Source: an uncultured Oscillospiraceae bacterium (GTDB taxonomy: Bacteria > Bacillota > Clostridia > Oscillospirales > Oscillospiraceae). From it: 64,000 nt of DNA. The number at the start of each line of letters is the position of its first letter. Position 1 is the stretch's first letter. Positions 33,956 through 42,736 of this stretch are shown here, one piece after another. The notes under the pieces were generated by a model. It did not search any database. It was not told where the DNA came from and was given only the letters and a program-made list of their open reading frames with translations. The stretch spans positions 1-64,000 of the forward strand of contig CANRIF010000001.1 of assembly GCA_947630645.1 (NCBI GenBank). Direction: 5' to 3'. The position numbers and the translations under genes are program-made.

Positions 33956-33995
33956 GGCGGTTTTAGTGCAAATCGCTAAATCGCACGGACAGGCA

Positions 33996-34024
33996 TTGAC
34001 AAATTTGCAAAAACAGATTAAAAT
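33996..34024 (+). promoter_or_regulatory. Promoter of the Liv-type importer operon
   Basis: TTGACA (33996-34001), 17-nt spacer, TAAAAT (34019-34024); near-consensus. It lies between the two operator copies, and CAAATCGCTAA (33969-33979) is 16 nt upstream of its -35 box. The leader before the first ATG is about 200 nt and AT-rich. Most of the gene-free stretch 33838-34229 is explained by this promoter and the operators. Confidence 0.75.
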
Positions 34025-34120
34025 CAAGGCAAAATTATTGGTCAATTTAAGCACAAAACCGGGTAGACTTTCGGCGTGTTTTATGTCAATCTGGTAAAAC
34101 TGCACAATTCTTGCAAAAAT

Positions 34121-34136
34121 TTGCAATCGTTTGCAA
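34121..34136. promoter_or_regulatory. LacI-type operator, copy 2
   Basis: TTGCAATCGTTTGCAA, a palindrome apart from its centre (TTGCAA half sites, central CG), located about 90 nt downstream of the predicted transcription start, where bound repressor could block elongation or form a loop with copy 1. Confidence 0.65.
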
Positions 34137-34229
34137 CGGCTCCAGACGCCTGCAAACCCCTTGCTTCAAATACATTGCCGTTGTCCTGCGGCATGTAAAA
34201 TAAAATATTTTATAAAAGGAGAATATGCT

Positions 34230-35378
34230 ATGAAAAAACTCATCGCGCTTTTCACCACCGTGGTCATGGTACTCAGCCTGGTCGTCTGCGTTGGCGGCAC
34301 GGCCCTGGCGGATGACGGCGAGATCCTGATCGGCTGCCTGCAGGACATCACGGGCGCCACCTCTACTCTCGGCTCCTCCGTCCAGGCCGGCGCGCAGGCC
34401 GCTGTGGACGAGATCAACGCCAACGGCGGCATCGACGGCAAGACGCTGGTCATGAAGACCTACGACACCAAGGGCGACGTGACCGAGGCTGTCAACGCCT
34501 TCATCACCGCCGTCACCGTGGACAAGGTCGCGCTCATCATCGGACCTCCCGTGGCCAACATCGCCAACGCCATCAAGGAGACCGCCGAGGGCTATGACGT
34601 GCCCGTGATGGGCTTTGCCATGGACCCCGCCTGCCAGCTGCGTGAGGATGGCACCGCCTATAAGAACATGTTCTGCTTCCAGCCCAGCGCCACGGCCCAG
34701 GGCGCCATCATGGCCGCCTACGCCCTGCAGAACGAGCTGAAGACCTTCGGCATCCTCTACAACCAGGAGAACGCCTACTCCGTGTCCCTGCTGGCCCCCT
34801 TCACTGACCGTCTGGCCGAGGAGGACATCACCATCGACGACAGCCTGATCGTCGCCTACGGCGCTGCTGACACCGACTATAAGACCCTGCTGCAGCCCAT
34901 CGTGGACGCCAAGGTGGACGCCATTTACTGCCCCAACTACACCCAGCAGCTGGTCGCCATCGAGACTGCCGCTGCCGAGCTGGGCTATCAGGGCAAGATC
35001 ATCACCGGCCTGGACGGCGCGCCCAACTTCAACGACCTGTACGGCGCTGACTGCTCCAACGTGTACTACATCAACAACATCAACACCGACGACCCCGACA
35101 CCGCTGAGAAGGCCGCCGCTGTTGAGGGCCAGGTGAGCGCCGTCAACAAGTACTTCCTGGGCTACGATGTGGTCATGATCGCCAAGCAGTGCCTGGAGAC
35201 CGCCGGCCTGGACGATCCCGCGGCTCTGCTGGACGCCATCGCCAATGTCACCGACTTCGAGGGCCTGACCGGCACCATCACCATGGACCCGGAGACCCAT
35301 ATGCCCGGCGATATGGCCATGTTCATGTACACCTACGACGGGACCACCCCGGTCATGCTGGGTGAGTTCGCCGGCTGA
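34230..35378 (+). CDS. Liv-type (HAAT family) substrate-binding protein
   Basis: A 382-residue binding protein of the branched-chain amino acid type. Signal peptide about residues 1-26 ends in TALA before DDGEILIGCLQDITGA; the C in LVVCVGG is not in a proper lipobox, so anchoring is uncertain. Family marks: GAQAAVDEINANGGIDGKTL and AAELGYQGKIITG. The ATG at 34230 follows AAAGGAG. First gene of the operon with livH, livM, livG, livF. Because the following genes are sugar- and redox-type enzymes, its ligand is probably not leucine; related proteins bind amides, aromatics and sulfonates. Confidence 0.88.
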   Translation: MKKLIALFTTVVMVLSLVVCVGGTALADDGEILIGCLQDITGATSTLGSSVQAGAQAAVDEINANGGIDGKTLVMKTYDTKGDVTEAVNAFITAVTVDKVALIIGPPVANIANAIKETAEGYDVPVMGFAMDPACQLREDGTAYKNMFCFQPSATAQGAIMAAYALQNELKTFGILYNQENAYSVSLLAPFTDRLAEEDITIDDSLIVAYGAADTDYKTLLQPIVDAKVDAIYCPNYTQQLVAIETAAAELGYQGKIITGLDGAPNFNDLYGADCSNVYYINNINTDDPDTAEKAAAVEGQVSAVNKYFLGYDVVMIAKQCLETAGLDDPAALLDAIANVTDFEGLTGTITMDPETHMPGDMAMFMYTYDGTTPVMLGEFAG

Positions 35379-35424
35379 TACCCAACGGAGGGCCCTGACG
35401 CCCCCTGACCTATAACGCCAGGAC

Positions 35425-35462
35425 AGCCCCCGGCCCCCTTCCGGGGCTGGGGGCTTCGTTTT
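35425..35462 (+). terminator. Hairpin between binding-protein gene and livH
   Basis: Stem AGCCCCCGGCCCC / GGGGCTGGGGGCT (35425-35437 with 35443-35455) followed by TCGTTTT. It resembles an intrinsic terminator that would be partial, letting excess binding protein be made relative to the membrane components. Confidence 0.7.
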
Positions 35463-35488
35463 GGCACGATTGAGAATGGAGGTCAGCA

Positions 35489-36361
35489 ATGTCGCTGCAA
35501 ATTCTGATCAACGGCATAGCGACGGGATCGATCTACGCATTGATCGCCACGGGATTTGCCTTGATCTTCAACGTCTTGAAGTTTTCCAACTTCTCTCACG
35601 GCGCCACGATGACGGCCAGCGCCTTTATCGCCTATTTTGCCATCGCCGGCAAGGGCCTGGGTCTGGTCCCCACGCTGCTCATCGCCGCCGCGGCCGGGGC
35701 GCTGATCGCCCTGGTGGGAGAATTCGTGGGGTTCCGCCGCATCCTGCTCAACCACTCCAGCGCCACTTATTTCTTCGTGTCCTCCATCACCCTGGGCACG
35801 CTGTATGAGGGCCTGGTGACCATCAAGGCGGGGTCCAACTTCTTCAACTTCCCCCGGTTTTTCTCCACGCCCACCATCAGCATGGGGGAGCAGGTCATCT
35901 CCACCAGCGATGTGGTGATGTTCTGTATCAGCATGGTATCGCTGCTGGTGCTGGCCTTCATCATCCAGAAGACCCGTCTTGGCCGCGCCATGCGCGCCAT
36001 CTCCTTTGACCGGGACACCGCCCAGCTCATGGGCATCAACTCCACCCGCATCATCCAGCTGACCTTTGTGATCTCCGGTGCGCTGGCCGGCATCGCCGGG
36101 GTGTTCCTGGGGATCAAGTACACGCTGTATCCCACCCTCGGCTCCCTGGTGGTGAAGGGCTTCATCGCCTCCGTCATCGGCGGCCTGGGCAGCCTGACCG
36201 GCGCGGTCATCGGCGCGCTGCTGCTGGGCGTGGTGGAGACAGTGCTGCTGCGACTGCTTGGCTCCGGGTATTCCACCATCGCCACGTTCGCCATCATGCT
36301 GGTGTTCCTGCTGCTGCGGCCGCAGGGCATCGCCGGCAGCAACGTGCAGGAAAAAGCGTAG
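35489..36361 (+). CDS. livH: Liv-type ABC permease, LivH
   Basis: A 290-residue permease with about eight membrane segments. Family features: N-terminal LINGIATGSIYALIATGFAL and the late GGLGSLTGAVIGALLLGVVE (about residues 231-250). ATG at 35489 behind GGAGG. Followed 13 nt later by livM. Identity as a LivH-type channel is firm; the substrate is not. Confidence 0.92.
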   Translation: MSLQILINGIATGSIYALIATGFALIFNVLKFSNFSHGATMTASAFIAYFAIAGKGLGLVPTLLIAAAAGALIALVGEFVGFRRILLNHSSATYFFVSSITLGTLYEGLVTIKAGSNFFNFPRFFSTPTISMGEQVISTSDVVMFCISMVSLLVLAFIIQKTRLGRAMRAISFDRDTAQLMGINSTRIIQLTFVISGALAGIAGVFLGIKYTLYPTLGSLVVKGFIASVIGGLGSLTGAVIGALLLGVVETVLLRLLGSGYSTIATFAIMLVFLLLRPQGIAGSNVQEKA

Positions 36362-36374
36362 GAGGTGAAGCACA

Positions 36375-37253
36375 GTGTCAGCCCTTGTATCCAACGTTCT
36401 CACGCAGGTGTTCATCACCCTCATCGCCGTGGCGGGCGTGTACGTACTCACCGGCCTGACGGGCATGTTCAGCCTGGGCCAGGCCGCGTTCATGGCCATC
36501 GGCGCCTATGCTTCCGGCCTGCTGGTGAAAAACGCCCATCTGCCGATCCCCGTGGCCATGGTGCTGGCGGTGCTGATGGCCGTCGCCGTGGGCTACCTGA
36601 TCGGCTATCCCGTGGTGCGGCTGCGCCGCGACTACATATCGCTGGTCACGCTGGGCTTCGGTGAGGCCATCGCGGCGCTTTTGAACCGCATGACCAGCCT
36701 CACCGGCGGCGCCTCCGGTCTGACCGGCATCCCCCGCACCGTGGGCCTGGGCATCACGGCCGTGTCCGCGGTGGTGGCCGTCGCGCTGGTGGCATCCTTC
36801 AAATGCAGCAAATACGGCCGGCAGTGCATCGCGCTGCGGGGCGACCCCCTGGCCGCTCAGGCCATGGGCATCAACGTCACCCGCGTCAAGATGATCGCCT
36901 TCCTGCTCAGCGTGGCGCTCACGGCTTACTCCGGGTGCCTGTACGCATTCTATATGTCCTATGTGGACCCCAGCGGCTTCGGCTGGAAAAAGAGCGCCGA
37001 CTGGGTCATCATGGTGTTCTTCGGCGGCGTCAACAGCCTCACCGGCTCCACCATCGGCGCCTTCGTACTCAGCGGGCTGCCCCAGGTGCTGCGCGGGCTG
37101 CAAAATTACCGCTATGTCATTTACGCCGTGCTGGTACTCATCATCCTCAACTTCAAGCCCTCGGGCCTGCTGGGTGAGTGGGAACTGACCCCCCGGAACA
37201 TCAAACGGCTGTTTGCCAGGAAGAAAAAGCCGGCGGATAAAGGGGAGGTGTGA
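36375..37253 (+). CDS. livM: Liv-type ABC permease, LivM
   Basis: A 292-residue permease with about eight membrane segments. Typical are LTGLTGMFSLGQAAFMAIGA near the N-terminus, GLTGIPRTVG in the middle and FFGGVNSLTGSTIGAFVL near the end. GTG start at 36375 with GGAGGTG upstream. Lies between livH and livG in an uninterrupted operon. Confidence 0.92.
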   Translation: MSALVSNVLTQVFITLIAVAGVYVLTGLTGMFSLGQAAFMAIGAYASGLLVKNAHLPIPVAMVLAVLMAVAVGYLIGYPVVRLRRDYISLVTLGFGEAIAALLNRMTSLTGGASGLTGIPRTVGLGITAVSAVVAVALVASFKCSKYGRQCIALRGDPLAAQAMGINVTRVKMIAFLLSVALTAYSGCLYAFYMSYVDPSGFGWKKSADWVIMVFFGGVNSLTGSTIGAFVLSGLPQVLRGLQNYRYVIYAVLVLIILNFKPSGLLGEWELTPRNIKRLFARKKKPADKGEV

Positions 37254-37255
37254 TC

Positions 37256-38020
37256 ATGGCTCTGCTGGAAGTGAAACACATCTATAAGAGTTTCGGCGGC
37301 GTAAAGGCCATCCAGGACTTTTCCATCGAGGCCAACGCCGGGGAGATCCACGGCATCATCGGCCCCAACGGCGCCGGGAAGACCACCATCTTCAACACCA
37401 TCTCCGGCGTCTATCCCGCCGAACAGGGCCAGGTGTTCCTGGACGGCAAGGACATCACCAAGCTGGAACAGTACAAGATCACCCGCCTGGGCATGGGCCG
37501 CACGTTCCAGAACATCCGCCTGTTCTCCGGTCTGACCGTGGAGGAGAACGTGATGTGCGCCTTCGACCCCCAGAGCCGGTACTCCGTGGTGGGCGGCCTG
37601 CTGCCCACGCCCAACCGCCGCAAGGAGGAGAAGCGCGGCCGGGAGCTGTGCGCCAAATATCTGGAGGCGGTGGGGATGCAGGACTACATCCAGGAGCGGC
37701 CGGAGAACCTGTCCTACGGGATGCAGCGGCGGGTCGAGATCGCCCGCGCGCTGATGTGCGAGCCGAAGATCCTGCTGCTGGACGAGCCCGCCGCCGGTCT
37801 GAACCCCACGGAGGTGGCGGAGCTGACCGAACTTATCGGCCGCATCAGCCAGCAGTTCGGCTTCGGCATCCTGCTCATCGAACATCGCCTGGAGCTGGTC
37901 ATGAGCATCTCCCACATGATACACGTGCAGAATTTCGGCCAGACCATCGCCGTCGGCACCCCCGAACAGGTGCAGCACGATCCCCAGGTGATCGAGGCCT
38001 ACCTGGGCAAGGAGGAATGA
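37256..38020 (+). CDS. livG: Liv-type ABC ATPase, LivG
   Basis: A 254-residue cytoplasmic ATPase. Walker A GPNGAGKTT (about residues 37-45), signature LSYGMQRRVEIARAL, Walker B ILLLDEPAAGLNP, switch His in LIEHRLELV. The LSYGMQ variant of the signature and the GLNP sequence are usual for LivG. ATG 37256 chosen because AGGGGAGG is 6 nt upstream. Works as a heterodimer with LivF. Confidence 0.93.
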   Translation: MALLEVKHIYKSFGGVKAIQDFSIEANAGEIHGIIGPNGAGKTTIFNTISGVYPAEQGQVFLDGKDITKLEQYKITRLGMGRTFQNIRLFSGLTVEENVMCAFDPQSRYSVVGGLLPTPNRRKEEKRGRELCAKYLEAVGMQDYIQERPENLSYGMQRRVEIARALMCEPKILLLDEPAAGLNPTEVAELTELIGRISQQFGFGILLIEHRLELVMSISHMIHVQNFGQTIAVGTPEQVQHDPQVIEAYLGKEE

Positions 38021-38022
38021 GC

Positions 38023-38730
38023 ATGGAGACTATTCTGAAGGTGACCGGGCTGTCCGTCAGCTACGGCCATGTGGAGGCCCTGCGCGATGTGGACGTGGAT
38101 GTCCGCAAGGGGCAGATCGTCTCCATCATCGGCGCCAACGGCGCCGGCAAGACGACTCTTCTGCGTACCATTTCCGGCATGGTGAAGCCGCTGTCCGGCA
38201 CGATAGAGTTCGAGGGCGAGCCCCTGCCGAAAAAACCCCACAAGATCGTGGAGAAGGGCGTCATCCATGTGCCGGAGGGGCGCAAGTGCTTTTCCGGCCT
38301 GACCATTCGGGACAATCTGCTCACCGGCGGGTATGTGTTCAAGGGGAAGGACCTGAACGCGGATCTGCAGGAGCAGTATAAGCTGTTCCCCATCCTGGAG
38401 CAGCGGAAAAACCAGTTCGCCGGGACCCTGTCCGGCGGCGAGCAGCAGATGCTGGCGGTGGCCCGGGGCCTGATGGGCAGGCCCAAGATCCTGCTGATGG
38501 ACGAGCCATCCATGGGCCTGGCGCCCATCATCGTCAATCAGATATACGACCTGATCCGGCAGATACGGGACCGGGGCATCACGGTGCTGCTGGTGGAGCA
38601 GAACGCCCGCAAGGCGCTGGGCATCTGCGACTATGCCTATGTGCTGGAGAGCGGCCGGATCAAGCTGCAAGGCTCCGGAAGCGACCTGCTCAACTCCGAC
38701 GAGGTGCGTAAGGCCTATCTGGCCGGGTGA
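38023..38730 (+). CDS. livF: Liv-type ABC ATPase, LivF
   Basis: A 235-residue ATPase. Walker A GANGAGKTTLLRT, signature LSGGEQQMLAVARGL, Walker B ILLMDEPSMGLAP, and LLVEQNARKAL, all characteristic of LivF. ATG at 38023, 6 nt after GGAGGA; an ATG two codons earlier is too close. The stop overlaps the start of the next small gene (GTGA). Confidence 0.93.
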   Translation: METILKVTGLSVSYGHVEALRDVDVDVRKGQIVSIIGANGAGKTTLLRTISGMVKPLSGTIEFEGEPLPKKPHKIVEKGVIHVPEGRKCFSGLTIRDNLLTGGYVFKGKDLNADLQEQYKLFPILEQRKNQFAGTLSGGEQQMLAVARGLMGRPKILLMDEPSMGLAPIIVNQIYDLIRQIRDRGITVLLVEQNARKALGICDYAYVLESGRIKLQGSGSDLLNSDEVRKAYLAG

Positions 38731-39098
38731 CGGAGATGGGCTTTACACCGGATTTTCGGCTGGCCCATGTGGGCATAAACTGCGCCGACGAGGCCGAGGC
38801 CGCCGCCTCGGCCGACCGGTTCGCCGCCCTGTTCGGCCTGGCGCGCGATCCCGCGAAGGAGGGGCCCGGCTCCTGCTACACCGGCACGGAGTTGGAGTGG
38901 ATGAAATCCCCTGGCCCCGGCCGCCACGGACACATCGCCCTGTCCACGGGCGATCTGCCCGGCGCCCGCGCCTGGCTGGAGGAAAAGGGCTTTGCCTTTG
39001 ACGAGAACACCGCGAAATACTTTCCCGACGGGCGGATGCTCGTCATCTACGCCAAAGAGGAGATCGGCGGCTTCGCCATCCACCTGATGCAGCGGTAA
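38727..39098 (+). CDS. Stand-alone VOC (glyoxalase-like) domain protein
   Basis: A 123-residue single VOC domain (vicinal oxygen chelate fold): FRLAHVGINCADEAEAAASA carries the first metal-side strand, RHGHIALSTGDL the second, and ends EIGGFAIHLMQ. In Clostridia a very similar segment is, from memory, often found as the C-terminal domain of KDPG/KHG aldolases; here it stands alone with no aldolase next to it. Start is GTG at 38727 coupled to the livF stop, or ATG at 38736. A role in handling a keto-sugar acid is possible. Confidence 0.65.
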   Translation: MTEMGFTPDFRLAHVGINCADEAEAAASADRFAALFGLARDPAKEGPGSCYTGTELEWMKSPGPGRHGHIALSTGDLPGARAWLEEKGFAFDENTAKYFPDGRMLVIYAKEEIGGFAIHLMQR

Positions 39099-39140
39099 AA
39101 TGCGCGGCCTGCGGGCCGGGTTTAGGAGGCAGATTTGTAT

Positions 39141-40817
39141 ATGACAGGCGAGAAGATACGGACCTGGAACGAGGAGTCGCTGGACCACCGGAACGCCCTG
39201 CTGTACGCCATGGGCGTCAGCGAGGAGGACGCAAAGCGCCCGGTGATCGGCCTTATCAACAGCTGGAACGAGATGAACCCCGGCCATTTCCCCTTCGACA
39301 AGGGGCTCGTCAACGAGATGAAGCAGGAGATCTACGCCGCCGGCGGTCTGGCGCTGGAGCTGCCTGTGGTGGGCGTCTGCGACGGGATGTGTTCCAACAC
39401 CCCCGGCGACCGCTACACCCTTCCCGCGCGGGACCTGGTCTCCGGCGATGTGGAGACCGTGGCCGAACTCAACGGCCTGGAGGGCATGATCCTTATGGCC
39501 ACCTGCGACAAGGTGGTGCCCGGCATGATCATGGGCGCGCTGCGGGTGAATATCCCCACTGTCATGTTCACCGGCGGGTATATGGCCGCCGGCCATTACA
39601 AGGGCCGGATGCTCACGCTGACCCACACCAAGCAGGCCTACGCCGCCTATGTGGCCGGGGACATGAGCCGGGAGGACTACAAGGCCGTGGTGTGCAACGC
39701 CTGCCCCACGCCGGGCGCCTGCCCCTTCATGGGCACGGCCAACACCATGAGTTCCATGGCCGAGATCCTGGGTCTTAGCCCCCACGGAAACGCCAGCTGC
39801 CGCAGCCAGAGCGAGAAGTGGCACGAGCTGGCACGGGAGGCCGCCAGGGGCGTCATGCGCGCCTGGGAGCAGGACATCCGGCCTCGTGACATCATCGGCC
39901 AGGCCAGTTTTGAGAACGTGGTGCGCTATATGATGGCCACCGGCGGCAGCACCAATAGCGTACTGCATATCCCCGCCCTGGCCCGGCAGATCGGCTGCGA
40001 CATCACCCCGGAGACCTTCGATAGGATCAGCCGGGAGGTGCCTGTCATCAGCACCATCTACCCCAACCACCCCACCTATACCATGGAGCAGTTCGACGCG
40101 GCCGGCGGGCTGGGGGCCGTGGTGAAGGAGCTGGCGGCCGCCGGCAGGATCGACGTGGACGCCAAGGGCGTTTTCGGCACCATCGGCGAGAAGGCGGCCC
40201 TGGCGGAGAACCGGGACCGGCAGGTGATCCATCCTGTGAGCGACCCCATCCACGAGCAGGGCGGCCTGGCGGTGCTGCACGGCAACATCGGCACGGACAG
40301 CGCCATCGTGAAGTTCAGCGCGGTGGACCCGGCCGCCTGGCGCTTCTCCGGCCCGGCCAGGTGCTATGACAGCCAGGACGACGCCTGGCGTGCCATCCTG
40401 GCGGACGAGATCAAGGCCGGGGACGTGGTGGTGATCCGTTACGAGGGGCCGAAGGGCAGCCCCGGGATGCCCCACATGGAGACATTCATGGCCGCCGTGC
40501 TGGGCAAGGGCATGGGCTCCTCCCTGGCGCTGGTGTCCGATGGGCGCTTTTCCGGCGCCACCGGCGGGCTGGCCATCGGCCATGTGAGCCCGGAGGCCTA
40601 CGAGGGCGGGCCGCTGGCCCTGCTCCGGGATGGGGACATGATCCACATCGACATCCAGGCCCGCACCCTCACCGCCGACGTGAGCGAGGAGGAGTTCGCC
40701 CGCCGGAAGGCGGCGTGGGAGCCGGTACGCAAGCCCGCCTCTGGGTGGCTGCAGCTGTACCGCAGACACTGCACCTCCGCCCACCGGGGCGCGACGGTGT
40801 ATTGGGATAACGACTGA
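39141..40817 (+). CDS. IlvD/Edd-family dehydratase (sugar-acid or dihydroxy-acid)
   Basis: A 558-residue iron-sulfur dehydratase. Cluster-binding cysteines appear in [15 protein letters not shown] and [18 protein letters not shown]; the Mg-site lysine and catalytic serine regions are [20 protein letters not shown]-like ([12 protein letters not shown], near 463-474). The family includes dihydroxy-acid dehydratase, 6-phosphogluconate dehydratase and aldonate dehydratases. Location in a transporter operon with alcohol dehydrogenase, SDR and epimerase favours a catabolic aldonate-type role over isoleucine/valine synthesis. ATG at 39141 after AGGAGG; TTG at 39135 is an alternative. Confidence 0.85.
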   Translation: MTGEKIRTWNEESLDHRNALLYAMGVSEEDAKRPVIGLINSWNEMNPGHFPFDKGLVNEMKQEIYAAGGLALELPVVGVCDGMCSNTPGDRYTLPARDLVSGDVETVAELNGLEGMILMATCDKVVPGMIMGALRVNIPTVMFTGGYMAAGHYKGRMLTLTHTKQAYAAYVAGDMSREDYKAVVCNACPTPGACPFMGTANTMSSMAEILGLSPHGNASCRSQSEKWHELAREAARGVMRAWEQDIRPRDIIGQASFENVVRYMMATGGSTNSVLHIPALARQIGCDITPETFDRISREVPVISTIYPNHPTYTMEQFDAAGGLGAVVKELAAAGRIDVDAKGVFGTIGEKAALAENRDRQVIHPVSDPIHEQGGLAVLHGNIGTDSAIVKFSAVDPAAWRFSGPARCYDSQDDAWRAILADEIKAGDVVVIRYEGPKGSPGMPHMETFMAAVLGKGMGSSLALVSDGRFSGATGGLAIGHVSPEAYEGGPLALLRDGDMIHIDIQARTLTADVSEEEFARRKAAWEPVRKPASGWLQLYRRHCTSAHRGATVYWDND

Positions 40818-40835
40818 GGCGTGAAGAGAGTGGCT

Positions 40836-41852
40836 ATGGCAAGCATGAAGGAAGTGGCGGACGCCGCCGGCGTATCCGTCAGCACTGTGTCCCGCGTCCT
40901 GAACGGCAAGTACAACGTCAATAGCGAGACGCGCCGGCGGGTGATGGAAGTGCTGGAGCAGATGAACTTCCATCCGAACGTGCTGGCGAAGAGCCTGAAG
41001 CTGGGCCGCAGCCACACCATATGCCTGCTGGTCCCGGCCATCGAAAACCAGATCTTCGCCCAGATCACCCGCGGGCTGGAGGATACCGCCCGCAAGAGCG
41101 GCTTTTCCGTGGTGCTGTGCAATACCGACGAGGACGCCATGGTGGAGCGGGCCTGCATCGAGAAGATGAAAAACTACTGGATCGACGGCTTCGCCATCTG
41201 CGCCGCCGTCAACAGCGATGCGGACTATGTCCGCCAGCTGCGGGCGGACGGTTTCCCCACCGCCCTGGTCTGCCGCTACGGCGAGCAGGACGTGGGGGTC
41301 ATGGACATCGTCTCCGTGGACAACTACCAGGCCGCCTATGACGGGACGCAGTATCTTATCCGCACCGGCCATCGGCGCATCGCCCTGGCCGCCGGGCAGG
41401 AGGAGCTGTTCCTGTACCGGGAGCGGTACAGGGGCTACCGCGCCGCCCTGGCGGACGCCGGCATCGCCTTCGACGAGCGCCTGGTGATGCGGGAGAACAG
41501 CGGCACGGAGGGCTTTTACCAGGCCACCCGCCAGGTGATGGGCCTGCCGGAGCCGCCGGACGCCATCTTTGCCACCAGCGACCCCAAGGCCTTCGTGGTG
41601 ATGCACGCCCTGCACGATATGGGCCGGCGCATCCCCCAGGACGTGGCCGTGCTGGGGTTCGATAACGTGACGCTGTCCGCCAATATGGAGCCGCCCCTGT
41701 CCACCGTGGGCCAGCCCCTTTACGAGATGGGCTGCGCCGCGGCCAAGATGCTCTTGCAGCAGATCGACTACAAAAACAAAAACGGCGCGCTGCCTCCGCC
41801 CGTCCAGCACGTGATGGGCGTGGAACTGATCATTCGCCGCTCCACGTACTGA
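40836..41852 (+). CDS. LacI-family transcriptional regulator
   Basis: A regulator of about 338 residues. N-terminal helix-turn-helix and hinge: MKEVADAAGVSVSTVSRVLN followed by NFHPNVLAKSL; then a periplasmic-binding-protein-like effector domain ending in LGFDNVTLSANMEPPLSTVG. It is embedded in the operon it likely controls; two TTGCAATCGTTTGCAA-type operators upstream of the binding-protein gene fit a LacI dimer. The start could also be GTG at 40821 or ATG at 40845. The effector should be the imported compound or a product. Confidence 0.92.
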   Translation: MASMKEVADAAGVSVSTVSRVLNGKYNVNSETRRRVMEVLEQMNFHPNVLAKSLKLGRSHTICLLVPAIENQIFAQITRGLEDTARKSGFSVVLCNTDEDAMVERACIEKMKNYWIDGFAICAAVNSDADYVRQLRADGFPTALVCRYGEQDVGVMDIVSVDNYQAAYDGTQYLIRTGHRRIALAAGQEELFLYRERYRGYRAALADAGIAFDERLVMRENSGTEGFYQATRQVMGLPEPPDAIFATSDPKAFVVMHALHDMGRRIPQDVAVLGFDNVTLSANMEPPLSTVGQPLYEMGCAAAKMLLQQIDYKNKNGALPPPVQHVMGVELIIRRSTY

Positions 41853-41875
41853 AAGCGCCGGGAAGGAGCCGTATT

Positions 41876-42736
41876 TTGAATCCGCTGGGGATCAATCTCA
41901 ACAACTGGTGCGCTTCGCTCGGCCCGGCGTGTCTGGGCCTGCCGGAACGCATCGCCGCCATGGGCTTTGACGCGGCGGAGCTGCCTATGACCGAGGCGGA
42001 ACTGCCGGCCGGTCTGGCGGACGAGCTGAAGAAGAGCGGTCTGGCCGTGACGCTGTGCGGGGCCATGGGGCCGGGCAGGGACATCTCCCACCCGGACGAG
42101 GCCGTGCGCCGAAGCACCATGGAATACCTCACCGGATGTCTGCGGACCGGCGCGGCGGTGGGGGCCAGCGTCCTGTGCGGCCCGCTGTACACCGGCGGCG
42201 GCAAGCGCCACTGGCTGGAGCCGGAGGAGAAGGCGCGGGAGTGGGAGCGGGCCGTCACGGGGATGCGGGAACTTGCCCGCCGGGCGCGGGACTTCGGCGT
42301 CGCCCTGTCCCTGGAGCCGCTGAACCGCTACCGCACCAGCGTGGCGAACACCGCCGGGCAGGTGCTGCAAATGGTGGAGGATATAGGCGAGGACAACGTG
42401 GGCCTGCATTTCGACACCTATCACGCCTGCCTGGAGGAGAAGGACCTGCTGGCCGCGCTGGAGGGCGCGCTGCGGTCCGGAAGGCTGAACCACTTCCACG
42501 CCTGCGCCAACAACCGGGGCGCGCCCGGCCAGGGCGTGGTCCCCTGGGACGCCGTGATGGATATGCTGATGGCCTATGGCTATGCCGGCCACATCACCAT
42601 GGAGACCTTTGTGCTGGGCAGCCTGGACAGCAGCTGGGTGCAGGTCCACGAGCCGCCGGACGAGCTGGCGGCGGCCGGGCTGCGGTATCTGCGCGGCTAC
42701 TTTGAAAGCCGCCGGAGCAAAAGAGGAGGAGCATGA
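41876..42736 (+). CDS. Sugar epimerase of the D-tagatose/D-psicose 3-epimerase-like TIM-barrel group
   Basis: A 286-residue xylose-isomerase-like TIM barrel. VALSLEPLNRYRTSVANTA (metal Glu at about 145), GLHFDTYHACLEEKD (metal Asp, His), HFHACANNRGAPGQG and the final ITMETFV are the four metal-site strands of the ketose 3-epimerase group. Starts with TTG at 41876, 7 nt after GGAAGGAG, and its stop overlaps the next gene start (ATGA). Likely epimerises a free ketose or related polyol product of the operon. Confidence 0.8.
   Translation: MNPLGINLNNWCASLGPACLGLPERIAAMGFDAAELPMTEAELPAGLADELKKSGLAVTLCGAMGPGRDISHPDEAVRRSTMEYLTGCLRTGAAVGASVLCGPLYTGGGKRHWLEPEEKAREWERAVTGMRELARRARDFGVALSLEPLNRYRTSVANTAGQVLQMVEDIGEDNVGLHFDTYHACLEEKDLLAALEGALRSGRLNHFHACANNRGAPGQGVVPWDAVMDMLMAYGYAGHITMETFVLGSLDSSWVQVHEPPDELAAAGLRYLRGYFESRRSKRGGA

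Noticed and set aside
39141-40817. Biosynthetic dihydroxy-acid dehydratase (ilvD) with a true leucine/valine transporter
   Set aside because: No other branched-chain amino acid gene is nearby, and the rest of the operon consists of carbohydrate and redox enzymes.
38715-41810. 1031-codon minus-strand frame across the dehydratase and LacI genes
   Set aside because: It lies opposite three convincing genes, with His/Gly/Ala-rich composition typical of GC-driven antisense frames.
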